Notes: generated from the sequence alone by a model not told the origin. Shown: positions 33,481 to 44,770, numbered from the stretch's first letter. The stretch: 64,000 bases of DNA from Guadua angustifolia (GCA_036346375.1 CM070512.1:37990466-38054465); one strand, 5' to 3'. Made by a program: numbers and translations.

Positions 33481-34951
33481 TGTGTGGTGCACGTAAGTTG
33501 GCCATTGCCTACCCTTACATTGTTAATTATATCGGCTCTTGCGGTAGCAAGTGCCGATATAATTAATTATGACAACATATCATTATATTGCATTACGATA
33601 GCATAATAAAAAAACCCTAAATGTATAGCGGTTGAGTGCCAAGTTGAGTTCCTCTTTATAGTAATGGCTTGTTAGATCATTCAAAAATTGGCGAGAATCC
33701 ATATAATTTTCGATAAATCGTAAGTTGGCGATTTTAGTGTGGTTTTTCCTTTTAGTAAAGTTAACTACGCCAAATCTGTCGAACAAGATGCATTTTGCCA
33801 AAATATGATATTTGCCAAAATGTCATGTTTCCCGACATTCAACATATAAATTGGCGCATTGACCATTGTTTTACGTGTAGAATGCAATATCTGGATGCTA
33901 AAAATATGGGAAAAGCGTGTCGGGTTCCTTGACCCTCACGGATTAGCGGTCGAGCTTAAGAGTGTACTCAATGAAAAGCGTTGAAGAATAAGGGGATAGC
34001 GGAAGCAGAGATAGAAGAAAAGCGAAAGTCCACGACCCGAGATCGCCAAGTAGATGTGGGGCTATACATATCAAAAGCAATGTTCGGATGCAAGACAAGG
34101 GCGTCATAATGGCTCCTACAATTTTAAGTAATCTTCTCATTCGTCAATCGTTGCTAAAAGCTTAGTTTGCACCATAATCACTCGTGAAACTTACATATTT
34201 AAGTTTTCGTTGCAGCGATCACTTTATTTGTTTCATCTTTGTACCCCAAGCAGGAAGCGAGATATATGGTCCTTGACTCATCCGAGACCCAGGAATCTTA
34301 CAATGAATTCACGCGTCTTAAATGCGTAAGAAATATATATACACAAACATACATAACATAACGTAATTTGTTTTATGATATGATAGTTACTTGTTGTTGT
34401 TGACATTCGAGTAGGGCTTTCAAGAATTACGCGAACAAAAAGCGGGGGCAACATGATCCTGCGAAGGGGTCAGATAAGATGCTTTGCTATGTCCACCCAT
34501 GGGTAAGAAGACACTTGTAATGCTTCAACATAATTGCACTAGGAAGGAAGGGTATTACCAACTGTACTAATTCCATACATTATTATTTGATTTGAAGTGC
34601 CACAAGCAACCTCCAGGCAGTGTTCTTTGTGGATACTACGTCTGCGAGTTCCTTAGGATCAATGGGAGTCTGAAGCAACCCCGGGGCGTAAGCCTATACA
34701 AATTGGTGATTCAAGATTATTTATTGTCTGATTCTCGATTTCACTATTGTTTAACCTCTTTATTGCCTACTTTATTATCGGTGAAGATTGCAAAGACCAC
34801 TTTGGCACTCACTAATGATGACCTTTGCAATGTGCAAAAGGACATGTGCAGTTCATTAAATCGTGAAGTCATCCATGAGAGAGGTAGTTTCTTTTACTCT
34901 GAAGGTGAAGTGGCGAAGCATCCTAAACTTTGTAATTGGGAGCGAGGATAA
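33481..34951 (+). pseudogene. Ulp1-like cysteine protease (C48) segment of the CACTA element, broken
   Basis: The three catalytic positions can be seen but lie in different frames. His is in DHFICFIFVPQ (GAT CAC at 34217-34222), Asp in YMVLDSSE near 34265, and Cys in QPPGSVLCGYYVCEF with TGT at 34628-34630. After this come KDMCSSLNREVIHERGSFFY and LCNWERG, ending at 34951. RVGFLDP-like sequence lies near 33920. Ulp1-like domains are known from plant transposons, where they would cleave ubiquitin-like modifiers; this copy cannot be translated through. A 12-bp-stem hairpin (ATATCGGC arms) sits at 33528-33560. Confidence 0.75.
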
Positions 34952-35588
34952 GCGGACCGTGAACAACGATGTATATATAATAACCTTGTGTATATATTTT
35001 TTTGAAGGACGGTAGGGCTGTAATTTATATTAGATAGAGAATATCGGAGGAGTACATAGCGCGAGGATCTTTTGGAGAGTTTTACAAGGAGAATATCGGA
35101 GGAGTATATATATAACCTTGTGTATATATATACATAATGCAATTATGATTTATATGTGCTTTGTATATATAACCTTGTCATTGTTATGTATGGATTTGTC
35201 TTTGAGCAGTGATGTGATTGATAGAATGTATGCATTTATTAATATTATAATATAATTAACATAACATTATTAAAAAGATTCTCTTGATCATGCAGTGCGA
35301 CGACGGCAGAAAGCGCTTTGTACAAATAAGCTGCTGTCTTGGCGGGTTCTTAAGCCGTCGCTTTGTCTAAATGCATTTGCACAGTAGACGGCTTAAGAAC
35401 CCTTTGCACAAGTGCTTTTATTTGTGAGCGGTTTCTTAAGCCGTCACTGTACAAATGTATTTTCTGGTGCTCGTAAAGCGCTCAGTGCAAAGTTAGCGAT
35501 TTCCATAGACCTTCGCGTACAGGCGGGAGCAAAAACGCCTGAGAAGATGGGTTACCACCCGCCTGTGAAAAGCATTTCTGTAGTAGTG
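34952..35588. other. CACTA right subterminal region
   Basis: AT-rich sequence with GTATATATA runs (two copies of ATATCGGAGGAGTA), then from about 35300 repeated CTTAAGCCGTC / GACGGCTTAAG inverted motifs and GCGGGAGC/GCCTG motifs leading to the terminal repeat. Confidence 0.75.
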
Positions 35589-36037
35589 GGAAGGAAGAAA
35601 AGAAAATAGAAAAAGGAGTTGAGCCGGATTTCCAGCGATGAATTCAATTTCTCTTTGTATGCGGTTAAGGAGTTACCCCGATACATTTATTCTCGTTGTC
35701 GGGATCGAGTAAGAGAGATGGACGTGCGAGGGAGAGAGATTGAGAGAGAGAGCTACGAGCGAGAGTGATTTAGACAGATGGACGAGGAAGAGAAAGAGAG
35801 TTGAGAGAGAAAACAACGATTGAGAAAGAGATTGAGATAGGTCACAGGTGTGCGTGGCAACTGCTGTGACGGCAGGGTCGCGCTATTTCGCGATTTTCCC
35901 TCCATGCCTTGCACACGTGTCGATCATCGCCGACCCGTCACCAGCAATGGGTTGCATCCCATTGGATGCCTCGGTCTTCCTTCTAGATCCCTCCGTTTTC
36001 ACCTACCGCTGTCTCGGCTGTTTCGTCCCCGTTCGGT
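35589..36037. other. Pre-insertion locus between CACTA and hAT elements
   Basis: Purine-rich GAGAGA sequence at 35700-35850, then a GC-rich stretch. No gene recognised. It was joined to 21042 before the CACTA insertion. Confidence 0.4.
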
Positions 36038-37183
36038 CAGGGCCGGCCAAAAGGGGGGCAGCCGGTGCGACCGCCAGGGGCCCCCAATTTAGGAAGGCTC
36101 CGGCCTATATAGTTTGTAGGTATTAGCGGAATTTAGCATATTATTATTATCGATCGAATTAATTAGTTAATCTCCTCCATCCCATATTATAGGTTGTATT
36201 AGTTTTGGCGGGAATTTTGCATCTAGTTTGGATATTGCTAGAGAAATTGCATCTAACGTGAATGTAGAAGCGTCGTTCACGATAAAGCGCAGCTACTCGG
36301 AAAAACAGTTTGATTAAAGTAATTATAATGAAGATGTTTTATCGGCTAAGAAGTCTTTTGAGGTAAATTACTTTCTTGTTATGGTGGATGTAGCAATTTC
36401 TTCATTGAAGAAGAGGTTCGGGGATCTTACTACATTTAAGAGTATATTTGGTTTTTTACTTAGCTCAAAAAATTTAAAGTATTGGATAATATTGAACTAA
36501 GAAATTGTTGCACTAAATTTTCAAAAATATTTTCCCATAATAGTTCATGTGATATTGAGTTAGATGATTTTTTTTTCTGAACTAAAAGTGCTATAAATGA
36601 CTTTATCTGCTCACTCACAGTCCGCCATGGAGATTTTTGAGTTTGTTAAGGATTTAGATTGCTATCCAAATGTTTCAATTGCTTATCAAATCTTATTCAC
36701 CATATCTATATTTGTAGCCTCCATTTGAAAGAAGTTTTTCAAAGCTAAAATTATTAAAAATTACTTGAGGTCATCAATGTCACAAGAAAAGTTAAATGGT
36801 TTGGCAATTTTATGCATTGAGAAGGATAATTTGGATGAAATTGATACTATTATTGATGACTTTGCATCTAAGAGTGTTAGAAAGAATTTTAACTTGATCA
36901 TTTAAATTTGTAGGAGTTGGTGAGATTGGTTTTTGTCACACCATTATGATAGTGATGGCAATGTGACGCGGGTGGGCTTGAAGGTGCATCTTGGAGGCTA
37001 GAGGTCAATTTAGTTGAATAGTACATGAATTTGATTATGTTTAAATTATCTTTTAGTTATGACTTATTCTCTACCAAGTTTATTACATATGAAAGCATTC
37101 GATATTTTATCTGCAATAATTATGGTAGTCAATAAAAAGGCCACTTCTCGCCCCGGGCTCCCAAAATCTTTAGAACGGTCCTG
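36038..37183 (+). mobile_element. Internally deleted hAT element
   Basis: The left end CAGGGCCGGCCAAAA and the right end, which reads CAGGACCGTTCTAAAG in reverse complement, agree with plant hAT termini. Flanks are CGTTCGGT (36030-36037) and CATTCGGT (37184-37191), an 8-bp duplication with one change. Inside, after a GC-rich leader (GACCGCCAGGGGCCCCC), only the C-terminal part of the transposase is present, so the element is a deletion derivative. Confidence 0.75.
36280..36905 (+). pseudogene. hAT transposase C-terminal dimerisation region
   Basis: Plus-strand frames give VNYFLVMVDVAISSLKKRF and FKSIFGFLLSSKNLK. After stops come EIFEFVKDLDCYPNVSIAYQ, ERSFSKLKLLKNYLRSSMSQ and EKLNGLAILCIEKDNLDEID, the end of a TTF-type hAT transposase. 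Frame breaks occur near 36500 and 36585. The N-terminal zinc finger and core are missing. Its missing half is the kind of sequence found antisense at 29959-31245, but the two need not come from one copy. Confidence 0.8.
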
Positions 37184-37191
37184 CATTCGGT

Positions 37192-39158
37192 TCGTCCATC
37201 CGTCGCGAGCTGGTGCGCCGTCCGCTGCTTGCTCTGGTGTGTCACGTTCACCGTCGGACTTCGCCTCATCGCTTTGTGTCCTACAGCAGTATTGCCTGCG
37301 TTCTTCATTTTCCTTCTTCCTTTTTCCCCTTTCTTCATTCCGGATGTTGCTTTGCTAATGATTCCTGCCGTTGTTGCTTCGGGCGTCGTCCTGTCGGTCG
37401 CCGCTTCCGCGCCCTTCTTCGGTATTGCCCCGTTACTTCTTATTTTCCTCCTCTTTTCACCTTCTTGATTTAGATTGTTGCTCTGGTGTTGCCTTTTCGG
37501 TTGCTGCTCACGCTGCCTTCGGTGTCATCCGGTCTTCACTACAGCTGGTCTATTTGTTCGTCGCTTGGTGCCATCAGCGGCTCAGACTACCGAAACTTCA
37601 TAGTACTACGGCGACGTAAGGTTGTTGATTGCTGTGTCTTTGTTCCCTGCACATCTTTTGTTCATCTTTTCTTGATTGTTTTGCTTATTGCGGTTACTTT
37701 TTGCTTTCCATGCAGACTGAAGTCCGGTTATGACGGTTCATGTCGTCGCCTTTTCCAAACCGAAGTTCTCCGTACCGTCATAGCCAGGTAGAATTTTGTC
37801 CTGTGCTCTACTTTTCTTGTTTGTACGATTCGCTTCCTGTATTTAAATATGCTGAGGTGCTGCTCTTTCCGTTCGATAATTGTGTGCCTACGATTAAATC
37901 TTTCCTTATCGTGCGTTTGCGGTTACGTTATTTCTTTAACGTTGTTATACACGTTACGCTGCTTTACATTTAATAGATTTACTACTGTTATTTTCGAAAT
38001 TAGCTTTGGGTCCTTCCTCTGTGTCGAAATGAGCTTTGGGTGCTACTTCTGTGTGTCTGTGTATTTGTTTATTCCCCATGTGACACGTTTACTGCTGTTG
38101 TGTGCTAATTTTTTTTGTGCCACCTCTGTATGTTGTTTTTTCATTGCTAATCAGATGGCTACGTTTAGATTCTTTCTGTTCTGTTCGTCGTTAATCATAT
38201 AGATGCGTTTAGATAATCTGTTATCTATTGTCCTATCCTTGGGTTACGTTTGCTGTTATTATTTCTGAAATGGCCTCCTGGTGGCAGCCCTGTATGGAGA
38301 CCTAAGCTGTTACCCGTCGTCGGCGACGGACATGCGAAAACGGCATGTAAATACGAATGATACAAACGGTATCGTAGGAGGGTTCCACATTGAGTTAGTG
38401 CTATCCCTACCCTACCCTTTTCCGATGCTCTGTTATCTCTTCCGTTTCGTATAACTCAGTGAATTTTGTGTTGCTCCATTTTTTGGTTTAGGAGACCATT
38501 TCTGCCCCCGTTGTACCGGCTATTGTTGCTCGCGTTAACAGAGCTATTCTATTAGGCGTGTTGCTAACAGATGCGGAGCTCTATTGAGTGAAGGTCGTCC
38601 TTTTGCTTTGTTGTATTGATCCACCCTACGTTTTTCCCCCCTTTTACGCTTTTTCGTATTGACATGTCTGTTCCACCAGTTTCGTTGCCGTGTTTCCCTT
38701 TGTTGTCCTCCCCGTTTACTGAAGATGTCATACCGCGCCTTCCTTTCAATCCGAACAACTATTCATTGCCTACATAATATGTTAAAAGCGTTGAAAGGTA
38801 CAATCCCAGTTACCGCAGCTAAATCTCTATTTGATATTTCAAATCTATCTTGATTGTGCCTATCGTTTTTTTTTTGATGTTTTGCACGTGCATTTTCTGT
38901 AGCTGCCTACCAAGGTCGATCTTATTATGGTGGTCCTGATTAGACCTGCGATGAATGTTCGGCACTATTCTGGTACCAGGAATGGAATCACACCCGAAGT
39001 GCATACAAGTAGAGATGTGTTGTGTACAACTTTTGTTGCCGTAGAGGAAAAATCTCTTTGCCTCCACACAGGCATTTCCCTTCTCTGCTATAGCACCTCA
39101 TTCGTTTCAATGGAGGGCCAGCTCTAACAATTTTATGCGCCACAGATAATATAATTCT
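37192..39158 (+). other. Probable 5' region of a Helitron, no clear coding sequence
   Basis: Pyrimidine-rich sequence with many short frames and TTT-rich, intron-like stretches. Near 38950-39120 the translation (NVRHYSGTRNGITPEVHTS, CTTFVAVEEKSL) may be the start of the Helitron protein because it leads directly into the recognised Rep segment at 39159. Helitron termini were not identified. Confidence 0.4.
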
Positions 39159-39350
39159 CTTTTTGCATTTGCTTCACTCAGTGTCAATATTGGCAATAGC
39201 ATTAATATTGGAGGTGGTCCTTATGTTTTTCGGATTAATGGTGGTGTGCATCACCATATTGGTTCTCTTTTGCCTACTTCTAGTAGTTGGCCTGAATTTG
39301 CATAGCTCTATATCTATGGTACTGCAAATGAACTTCGCAATCATCTATGC
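39159..39350 (+). pseudogene. Helitron Rep N-terminal fragment (first copy)
   Basis: Encodes an INIGGGPYVFRING-like start and HHIGSLLPTSSSWPEFA, the N-terminal motif of plant Helitron proteins, with stops. It matches 42026-42217 over exactly the same length, with substitutions but no indels. The copy ends abruptly where a GC-rich host-gene leader begins. Confidence 0.8.
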
Positions 39351-39481
39351 ATAGCTCCTTGGAGTTTCTTGGGGATTCTTGAGCTATTTGGCGCTTCGTT
39401 TGATGCGGCGGTGGTGCTCGTGATGGGGGCGCCGCCGGCGAGGAGGAGGAAGAAGCTGTCTGGTGAGGGGTGAAATCGGGA

Positions 39482-39618
39482 ATGGAAGGGGACGAGGAGG
39501 CGGCGGCTGCGCGGATAAGGGTGGTGCGGTGCCCCAAGTGCGACAACTTCTTGCCGGAGCTGCCTGCTTACTCCGTCTACGTCTGCGGCGGATGCGGCGC
39601 CGCACTCCAAGGTGCGCA

Positions 39619-39621
<3 letters not shown>
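39482..39621 (+). pseudogene. Host gene fragment: first exon of an EDR4-like zinc-ribbon protein
   Basis: ATG at 39482 opens a frame with IRVVRCPKCDNFLPELPAYS followed by VYVCGGCGAALQG, a C4 zinc ribbon typical of plant ENHANCED DISEASE RESISTANCE 4-like proteins. The preceding ~125 bp is GC-rich like a 5' UTR. The exon ends at a GT followed by a CT microsatellite (39619-39645), as in an intron. No further exon of this gene was recognised, so this is a fragment, probably carried in by a transposon. Confidence 0.65.
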
Positions 39622-39649
<28 letters not shown>

Positions 39650-40655
39650 CCTTCATTTTGCTACTTTGTTTATTGATTCGGCGGTGCGTTCTTCGTTAGT
39701 CACAGGTGAAGAAGGCACGGGGAAAATGTTGGATATTTGGGCATTTTTTGTTTGCTCGGCGATCGCATTCTTGTTAGTACTAAATGTTGTTCTGTTCCTA
39801 GTTGGCCTCAGTTTTTTTTTCATTCTGCTAAAGATTTGGGTTTAATCCCCTGTGTTGTTTCCATTGGCTTAAACTAGGGTGGATTTGGGAATTGGTACAT
39901 CCCAGTCCCCGCACATTGTCAGTATTTGTCTTGGTGACAATGACACTTGCTGCAGGGAATATTTGGTTCTCGTGGACTAATCCGCATGTTCTGCTGCAAA
40001 TTTGGGGAGATATTTCATTTTTGTGCAGACAAATTTATCTTCCAATTTTTGCCCTTTACAAAGTTTAAGAATTTAGGATTTAATGTGAATTTTGAACTTC
40101 CACGTTTGAAATGAAAAAAGTTCCATTGTAGCTTCATTTTTGCCTTTTTTTTTGGAACACCTGCAAATTTCTGAGTTTTGTCTAAGTTATTTTCCGAAAT
40201 TTCTGGCCCCTCTGAGAAACTTATCAGAAATACTAGTTCTGAAAACTGATGTCAGACATGTGAAATATACTCATTTAGTATGTTTTATGCCATTGAAGGC
40301 TTGCCAATTGTTCAATTACTAGGTAAGAAACTATCAGGGCTTTGCTACTTTAATTCCTGTAATTTTTTTACTGTAAATGTACATATTACCCTACCAACTG
40401 ATTTCTCTGATCATCTGTATGTTTCAGTCTTGCGTAGGTTTTTGTAATAAATTGTGCCACATTCGTAGTCATTACTTTTGGTTTGTTAAAAAACCAAAAG
40501 TTTCAGTTGATCCAAATAAACTCCAAACGAGTTTGGTAACAGATGATCATTATTTCCTGACACCACATGGAAGCCTTTCTCAGGTAGTACAAAACTACGG
40601 ATTGATATTTCCTTCACAATTGACTGAGATATGTTGACATTCACAGGGTCATTGG
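39622..40655. other. Intron-like AT-rich stretch
   Basis: Follows the EDR4-like exon and is probably part of its first intron. At 40480-40637 the plus strand reads KKPKVSVDPNKLQTSLVTDD and more, ending in a stop; I do not recognise it, and it may be another exon fragment. Confidence 0.4.
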
Positions 40656-40664
40656 GATACAGAA

Positions 40665-41147
40665 GAATTTTTTTTAAAATAATATTATTTTATTTCGAAA
40701 TTGCGATATTAATACTCGTATTTAAAAATTGCAGAAATAATATCCGATTAAGCCAAACCGTTTGGCGATAATAGTGTAATCGCCATACCATTTAGCGATA
40801 ATAGGGTAGTATAAGCGGTTTGGCGACAATAGCCTAATCCGCATTTATAATTGGTTTGAGCGGGTCTTTCTTTGTGGTCGTCACACCGTTTGGCGACTAT
40901 TATGTAGTTGTCGCCAAGCGGTCGATTAATGGCGACAACGTCTAACTGGCTATTAGCGGTTCAAAATGCGGATTAGGCTATTATCGCCAAACCGTTTGGT
41001 GACTACTCTATTATCGCCAAATGGTATGGCGACTACACTATTATCACCAAGCGGTTTGGTGACCGGATATTATTTCTGCAATTTTTTAAATACGAGTATT
41101 AATATCGCAATTTCGAAATATAATAATATTATTTTTTAAAAAAATTC
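40665..41147. mobile_element. Long foldback MITE with 9-bp target duplication
   Basis: The ends GAATTTTTTTTAAAATAATA and their reverse complement pair, and the arms continue through CGAAATTGCGATATTAATAC and AATTGCAGAAATAATATCCG. The central part repeats GGTTTGGCGA and TCGCCAAACC in both directions. GATACAGAA flanks both sides (40656-40664 and 41148-41156), a perfect 9-bp duplication of the Mutator type. It sits just upstream of the AN1 zinc-finger fragment. Confidence 0.9.
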
Positions 41148-41187
41148 GATACAGAACATGTGACATAAGAGTATAGGTTTGCTCAAT

Positions 41188-41450
41188 CACGGATGGAAGG
41201 TCTGCTTCAGTTGCAAATGGGAAGCAAGTAGTGGAGGATGAGGCACCGAAGCCAACCCAGTAATCGGTGCTTTTCATGCCAGAAGAAGGTCGGGTTGACA
41301 GGATTCAAGTGCCGCTGTGGAGGTACCTTGTGCTCAATGCACCGTTATGCACATTCTCACGAATGCTCATTCGATTACAAGCAGGATGGCAGGGAGCAGA
41401 TAGCCAAACAGAATCCTCTCGTGAAAGCTGACAAGATCACCAAATTCTGA
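41188..41450 (+). pseudogene. Host gene fragment: SAP-type AN1 zinc-finger protein, C-terminal exon
   Basis: From 41188 the frame reads ITDGRSASVANGKQVVEDEA and PKPT, then shifts by one base near 41258 into SNRCFSCQKKVGLTGFKCRC, GGTLCSMHRYAHSHECSFDY and QIAKQNPLVKADKI, ending in a stop at 41448-41450. This is the complete AN1 finger (C2-C2-C-H-H-C spacing) and tail of a plant stress-associated protein. The A20 finger and start are missing. 3'-UTR-like sequence follows to about 41860. Confidence 0.8.
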
Positions 41451-41887
41451 TTGTGGTTCTGGAGGAGTGTTGCTCGTTTATTTCCTCATGATGTTACTTG
41501 ATCCGTCAAGTTTACTTCAAAATTATGTGTATGAGGTTGAATTGTGTCCATTCTCCTGGAATTTGCTTTGCCAATGAGCGCCTTCAACAAACACCACCGA
41601 CTGGTGTCTATCACTGCTGCTTGAGCATTGCTCGGTCCATTACTCTGAGTTGGTCACGCCTTCAAGGGCTATATTCGGTTGGTGCATACCAAAGGGTTCT
41701 TGTGTTTTAATTTGTTTATTGGTTGCCGACTTCCTGTTGATTAAGATGATTTTAAGTTAAGAGCTATTGTAAGAAAGATGTTTCGCTGGTTGCTCAACGT
41801 CAAGAAGGATATTGACCTTCAAACAGTAATGAAAGTGCATGGGGTAATCAGATGCATTGCCTTTGGTTAATTTTTTTTCAATGTAGT
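41451..41887. other. 3'-UTR-like sequence of the AN1 fragment
   Basis: AT-rich, no gene recognised, collinear with the AN1 exon and ending at the CACTA terminus. Confidence 0.45.
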
Positions 41888-42025
41888 CACTACAGTAAAC
41901 TGATCAATTTTCGTCGGCCAAGAACCGTCGAAGATAAGCCTAAAACCGACGAAAATAGTTGTTTTCGTCGGCCGACCGACGAAAATTGGCCGGCGACAAT
42001 AAACAGACGAAAATCAATACATTTG
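41888..42025 (+). mobile_element. CACTA terminus with TTTTCGTCGG subterminal repeats
   Basis: CACTACAGTAAACTGATC at 41888 is followed by direct and inverted copies of TTTTCGTCGG / CCGACGAAAA up to about 42015. It then stops at Helitron coding sequence. The same subterminal motif and an inverted CACTACAGGAACCCG end occur at 51990-52346, so both belong to one CACTA family. The adjacent triplets differ (AGT here, CTA at the other end), so one intact insertion cannot be claimed. Confidence 0.75.
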
Positions 42026-43041
42026 CTTTTTGCATTTGCTTCACTCATTGTCAATATTGACAATAGCATTAATATTGGAGGTGGTCCTTATGTTTTCCGA
42101 ATTAATGGTACTGTATATCACCATATTGGCTCTCTTTTGCCTACTTCTAGTAGTCGGCCTGAATTTGCACAGCTCTATATCTATGAAACTGCAAATGAAC
42201 TTCGCGATCATCTATGTATTTTTGAAACAGATGGCCTTAATAGAGAACAGCCTGATCCTACTATAGTTGAAGAAATTACATCTATGTTGGATCATTGCAA
42301 CCCTCTTGTTCAACAATTCAGGTTATCTTGTGACAGACTGTCATCGCCTCATGCTCCTGAGATTGCTATGAAGCTTATAGGTTTGCAGTACACAGGTGGT
42401 GATCGTTATAGCCTGCCCACTGCCTCAGAATTGGTTGCATTGTAGTCGGTGATGTTTCTATTGATACTTCCAAGTTTGATGTTGTCGTCGAAGCACATTT
42501 TGGTCAGTGCAAGCATATCTCTCAAATTCACCCAGCCTTGATGTCTCTACCGTACCCACTACCTTTCCGTTATGGTGATAGAGGATATCATGTTGGTATT
42601 AAATTCAGAGAGATTGATGCCGAGCCATCAGGATTTCGTGAAATGGTTTCCATGCTTGAATATTATTGTTACTACTTCCACTATTGTAAGGGCGAGCCAA
42701 ATTCATTTACTTGCTGTGGTAAGTTATCCGATCAGCTCATGGCTAATGCCTATTCATGTATTGAAGCAAATCGATTGTCCTTCCATTTTTTCAATCAATA
42801 TAGGCTCAGATCTGAGAGTTATCAAGGTATATTAAACGCTGTCTCTAAAGGAAATAGCTTAGGGAAAGACCATGGTATTAAAGTTATGTTGCCATCAAGT
42901 TTTATTGGTGGAAAGAAATACATGAATAAGAATTACCATGATTCAATGGCTATCTGTCGAATGTATGGCTCACCTCAGTTATTTGTTATATTCACTTGCA
43001 ATCCAAAATGACCAGAAATAAAAGAGGCTATCCGTTTTGAA

Positions 43042-43463
43042 TAGAGGCGGAATTGTCAATGGGGTGCAGGTGGGCTCAAGCCCCACCCGCGGCCCAAAAG
43101 CTCGCTTATACACCCCCCTCTCCAAGGCCGAAAATCAGGCAATACCGCAACGCAACTCATTTGATAGTGATCGGTGTCTGTTCAACTGCCTCCTACGTGC
43201 CCGTGGGCCCCGCTAGCTCACCTTCCCGCAATCACGCACGCAGTCACGATTATGCCCATCGAAGTTGACCGGACTCCGCCACGCCCATGTCGGAGTCCGC
43301 AGACCGCCGCTTCGCCATTGTGCCGCATCTTGCCCGCCTCCAGACTCGGTCGTCGGTCTTGATCGCGCCGTCTTGCCCGCCTTTCGCCCTTTCGCCCGCG
43401 TGGCCGTGGGCCGCTCATCGTAGTTTTAGCTCCCCTCGTTCCAATTTTCTGTATACGCCACTG
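43042..43463. mobile_element. 422-bp non-autonomous hAT-like element
   Basis: Starts TAGAGGCGGAATTG and ends CGCCACTG, the terminal sequences of a common plant hAT-like family. GTTTTGAA flanks both sides (43034-43041 and 43464-43471), a perfect 8-bp duplication. Cutting it out rejoins the Helitron frame AIRFE to P-G-stop-RPHNRPDMITRVYHMKL. The interior is GC-rich and non-coding. Confidence 0.9.
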
Positions 43464-44690
43464 GTTTTGAACCAGGCTAGAGACCACACAATAGACCCGA
43501 CATGATTACGCGAGTATACCATATGAAATTAGATGAATTCATGTCTAATATCAAAGATGAGATATCTTTTGGACATATTCGTGCAGGTGAATTGCATTTC
43601 TATTTGTTTTTCCTAATGATCTATTTTTGCCTTCTCATGTGCTCCGTTATTTTATTTCCTCCTTTTTGTTTTCCAGTGGTCCACACTATTGAATTCTAGA
43701 AGAGAGGACTACCTCACGCACACATTCTTTCATGGTTGTCTATTCTGGATAGAGACCCTTCTTCTTTTATTGATACTATGATCTGCAAAATTGCTTGATA
43801 TAAATGACAACCCATTAGGATATGCTTGTGTTGAAAAATTCATGATTCATGACCCATGTGGTGAGTTTAATCAAAAGTGCCCTTGTATGAAAAATGGCCG
43901 CTGCTCGAAAAGATATCCCAAGTCTCTTTATTCTGAGACATTAATTGATCATGATGATTATCCCGTCTATCGACATCGTGACAATGGCCGATTCGTCATT
44001 AAGCAAGGCGTTAAAATTGACAATCGATATGTGGTTCCTCACAATCTTCTTCTCTTGAAGAAACATCAAGCACATATAAATGTTAAATGGTGCAATAAGA
44101 CATGTCTTGTGAAATACCTTTTCGAGTACATTACGAAGGGATATGATTGTGCCACCTTGACTTTATAGACTATTGGTACCACTGATGGTAGGGTATCACA
44201 GTCCTACGACAACACCCATATTGAGATAGCTGAAGAGGACCATCCTTTGAGACTTAATAGCGAGTCTCCAAAGGAGAATCTTCTGGGACAATGAGCGAAT
44301 CATTAAAGGAGAAAGATAGAGGAATTGATGAGATTGCTCAGTACGTTTAAGTCAAGATATTTATCTTCGTGTGAAGCAAATTGGAGAATGTTTGGTTCCC
44401 AAATACATGCTAGAACACCGACAGTGGAATGCTTGTGTGTCCGTATGCCAGGGATGCACATTATTACATATCATGAGGATTCAGATCTTACCGATGTTGT
44501 TGAAGATTTAAATTCAAGCAAGAGTATGCTAACAGAATGGTTCATTGTTAATCAAATATCAATGTATGCTAGAGACCTCATGTACTGTGAGTTCTCGGCA
44601 AAATGGACATGGAATCTTGGGAAGAAGATATGGTAGGAGAGAAAAAAGGGATTAAAATTGGTAGGTTACGTTATATACATCCTGGCACCG

Positions 44691-44770
44691 GTGAAGCTTT
44701 CTACCTAAGAATGCTCTTTATGGTTGTCCGGTGAAGCTTTCTACCTAAGAATGCTCTTTATGGTTGTCCG
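44691..44770 (+). repeat. Perfect 40-bp tandem duplication in the Helitron gene
   Basis: GTGAAGCTTTCTACCTAAGA plus the next 20 bases at 44691-44730 is repeated at 44731-44770. Forty is not a multiple of three, so it shifts the frame of the Helitron protein. Confidence 0.9.

Larger units (their letters stand above)
21043..35588 (+). mobile_element. CACTA (En/Spm) transposon, 14.5 kb, both ends present
   Basis: The left end begins CACTACTACAGAAATGATTT and the right end, read in reverse complement from 35588, begins CACTACTACAGAAATGCTTT. Both are flanked by GGA (21040-21042 and 35589-35591), the 3-bp duplication expected for CACTA. Subterminal GC-rich repeats (CACAGGCGG, GCCGCCTGTG, CTTAAGCCGTC) lie within 220 bp of the left end and 280 bp of the right end. 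Contents in order: TNP2-type transposase relic, non-coding and captured-looking DNA, a MITE, an antisense hAT relic, a Transposase_24-like region, and an Ulp1-like protease relic. Every coding region is broken, so the element could move only with help from another copy. Confidence 0.92.

Noticed and set aside
35848..36126. ORF with GC-rich coding look near the hAT left end
   Set aside because: It crosses the hAT terminal sequence at 36038, so it cannot be a real gene.
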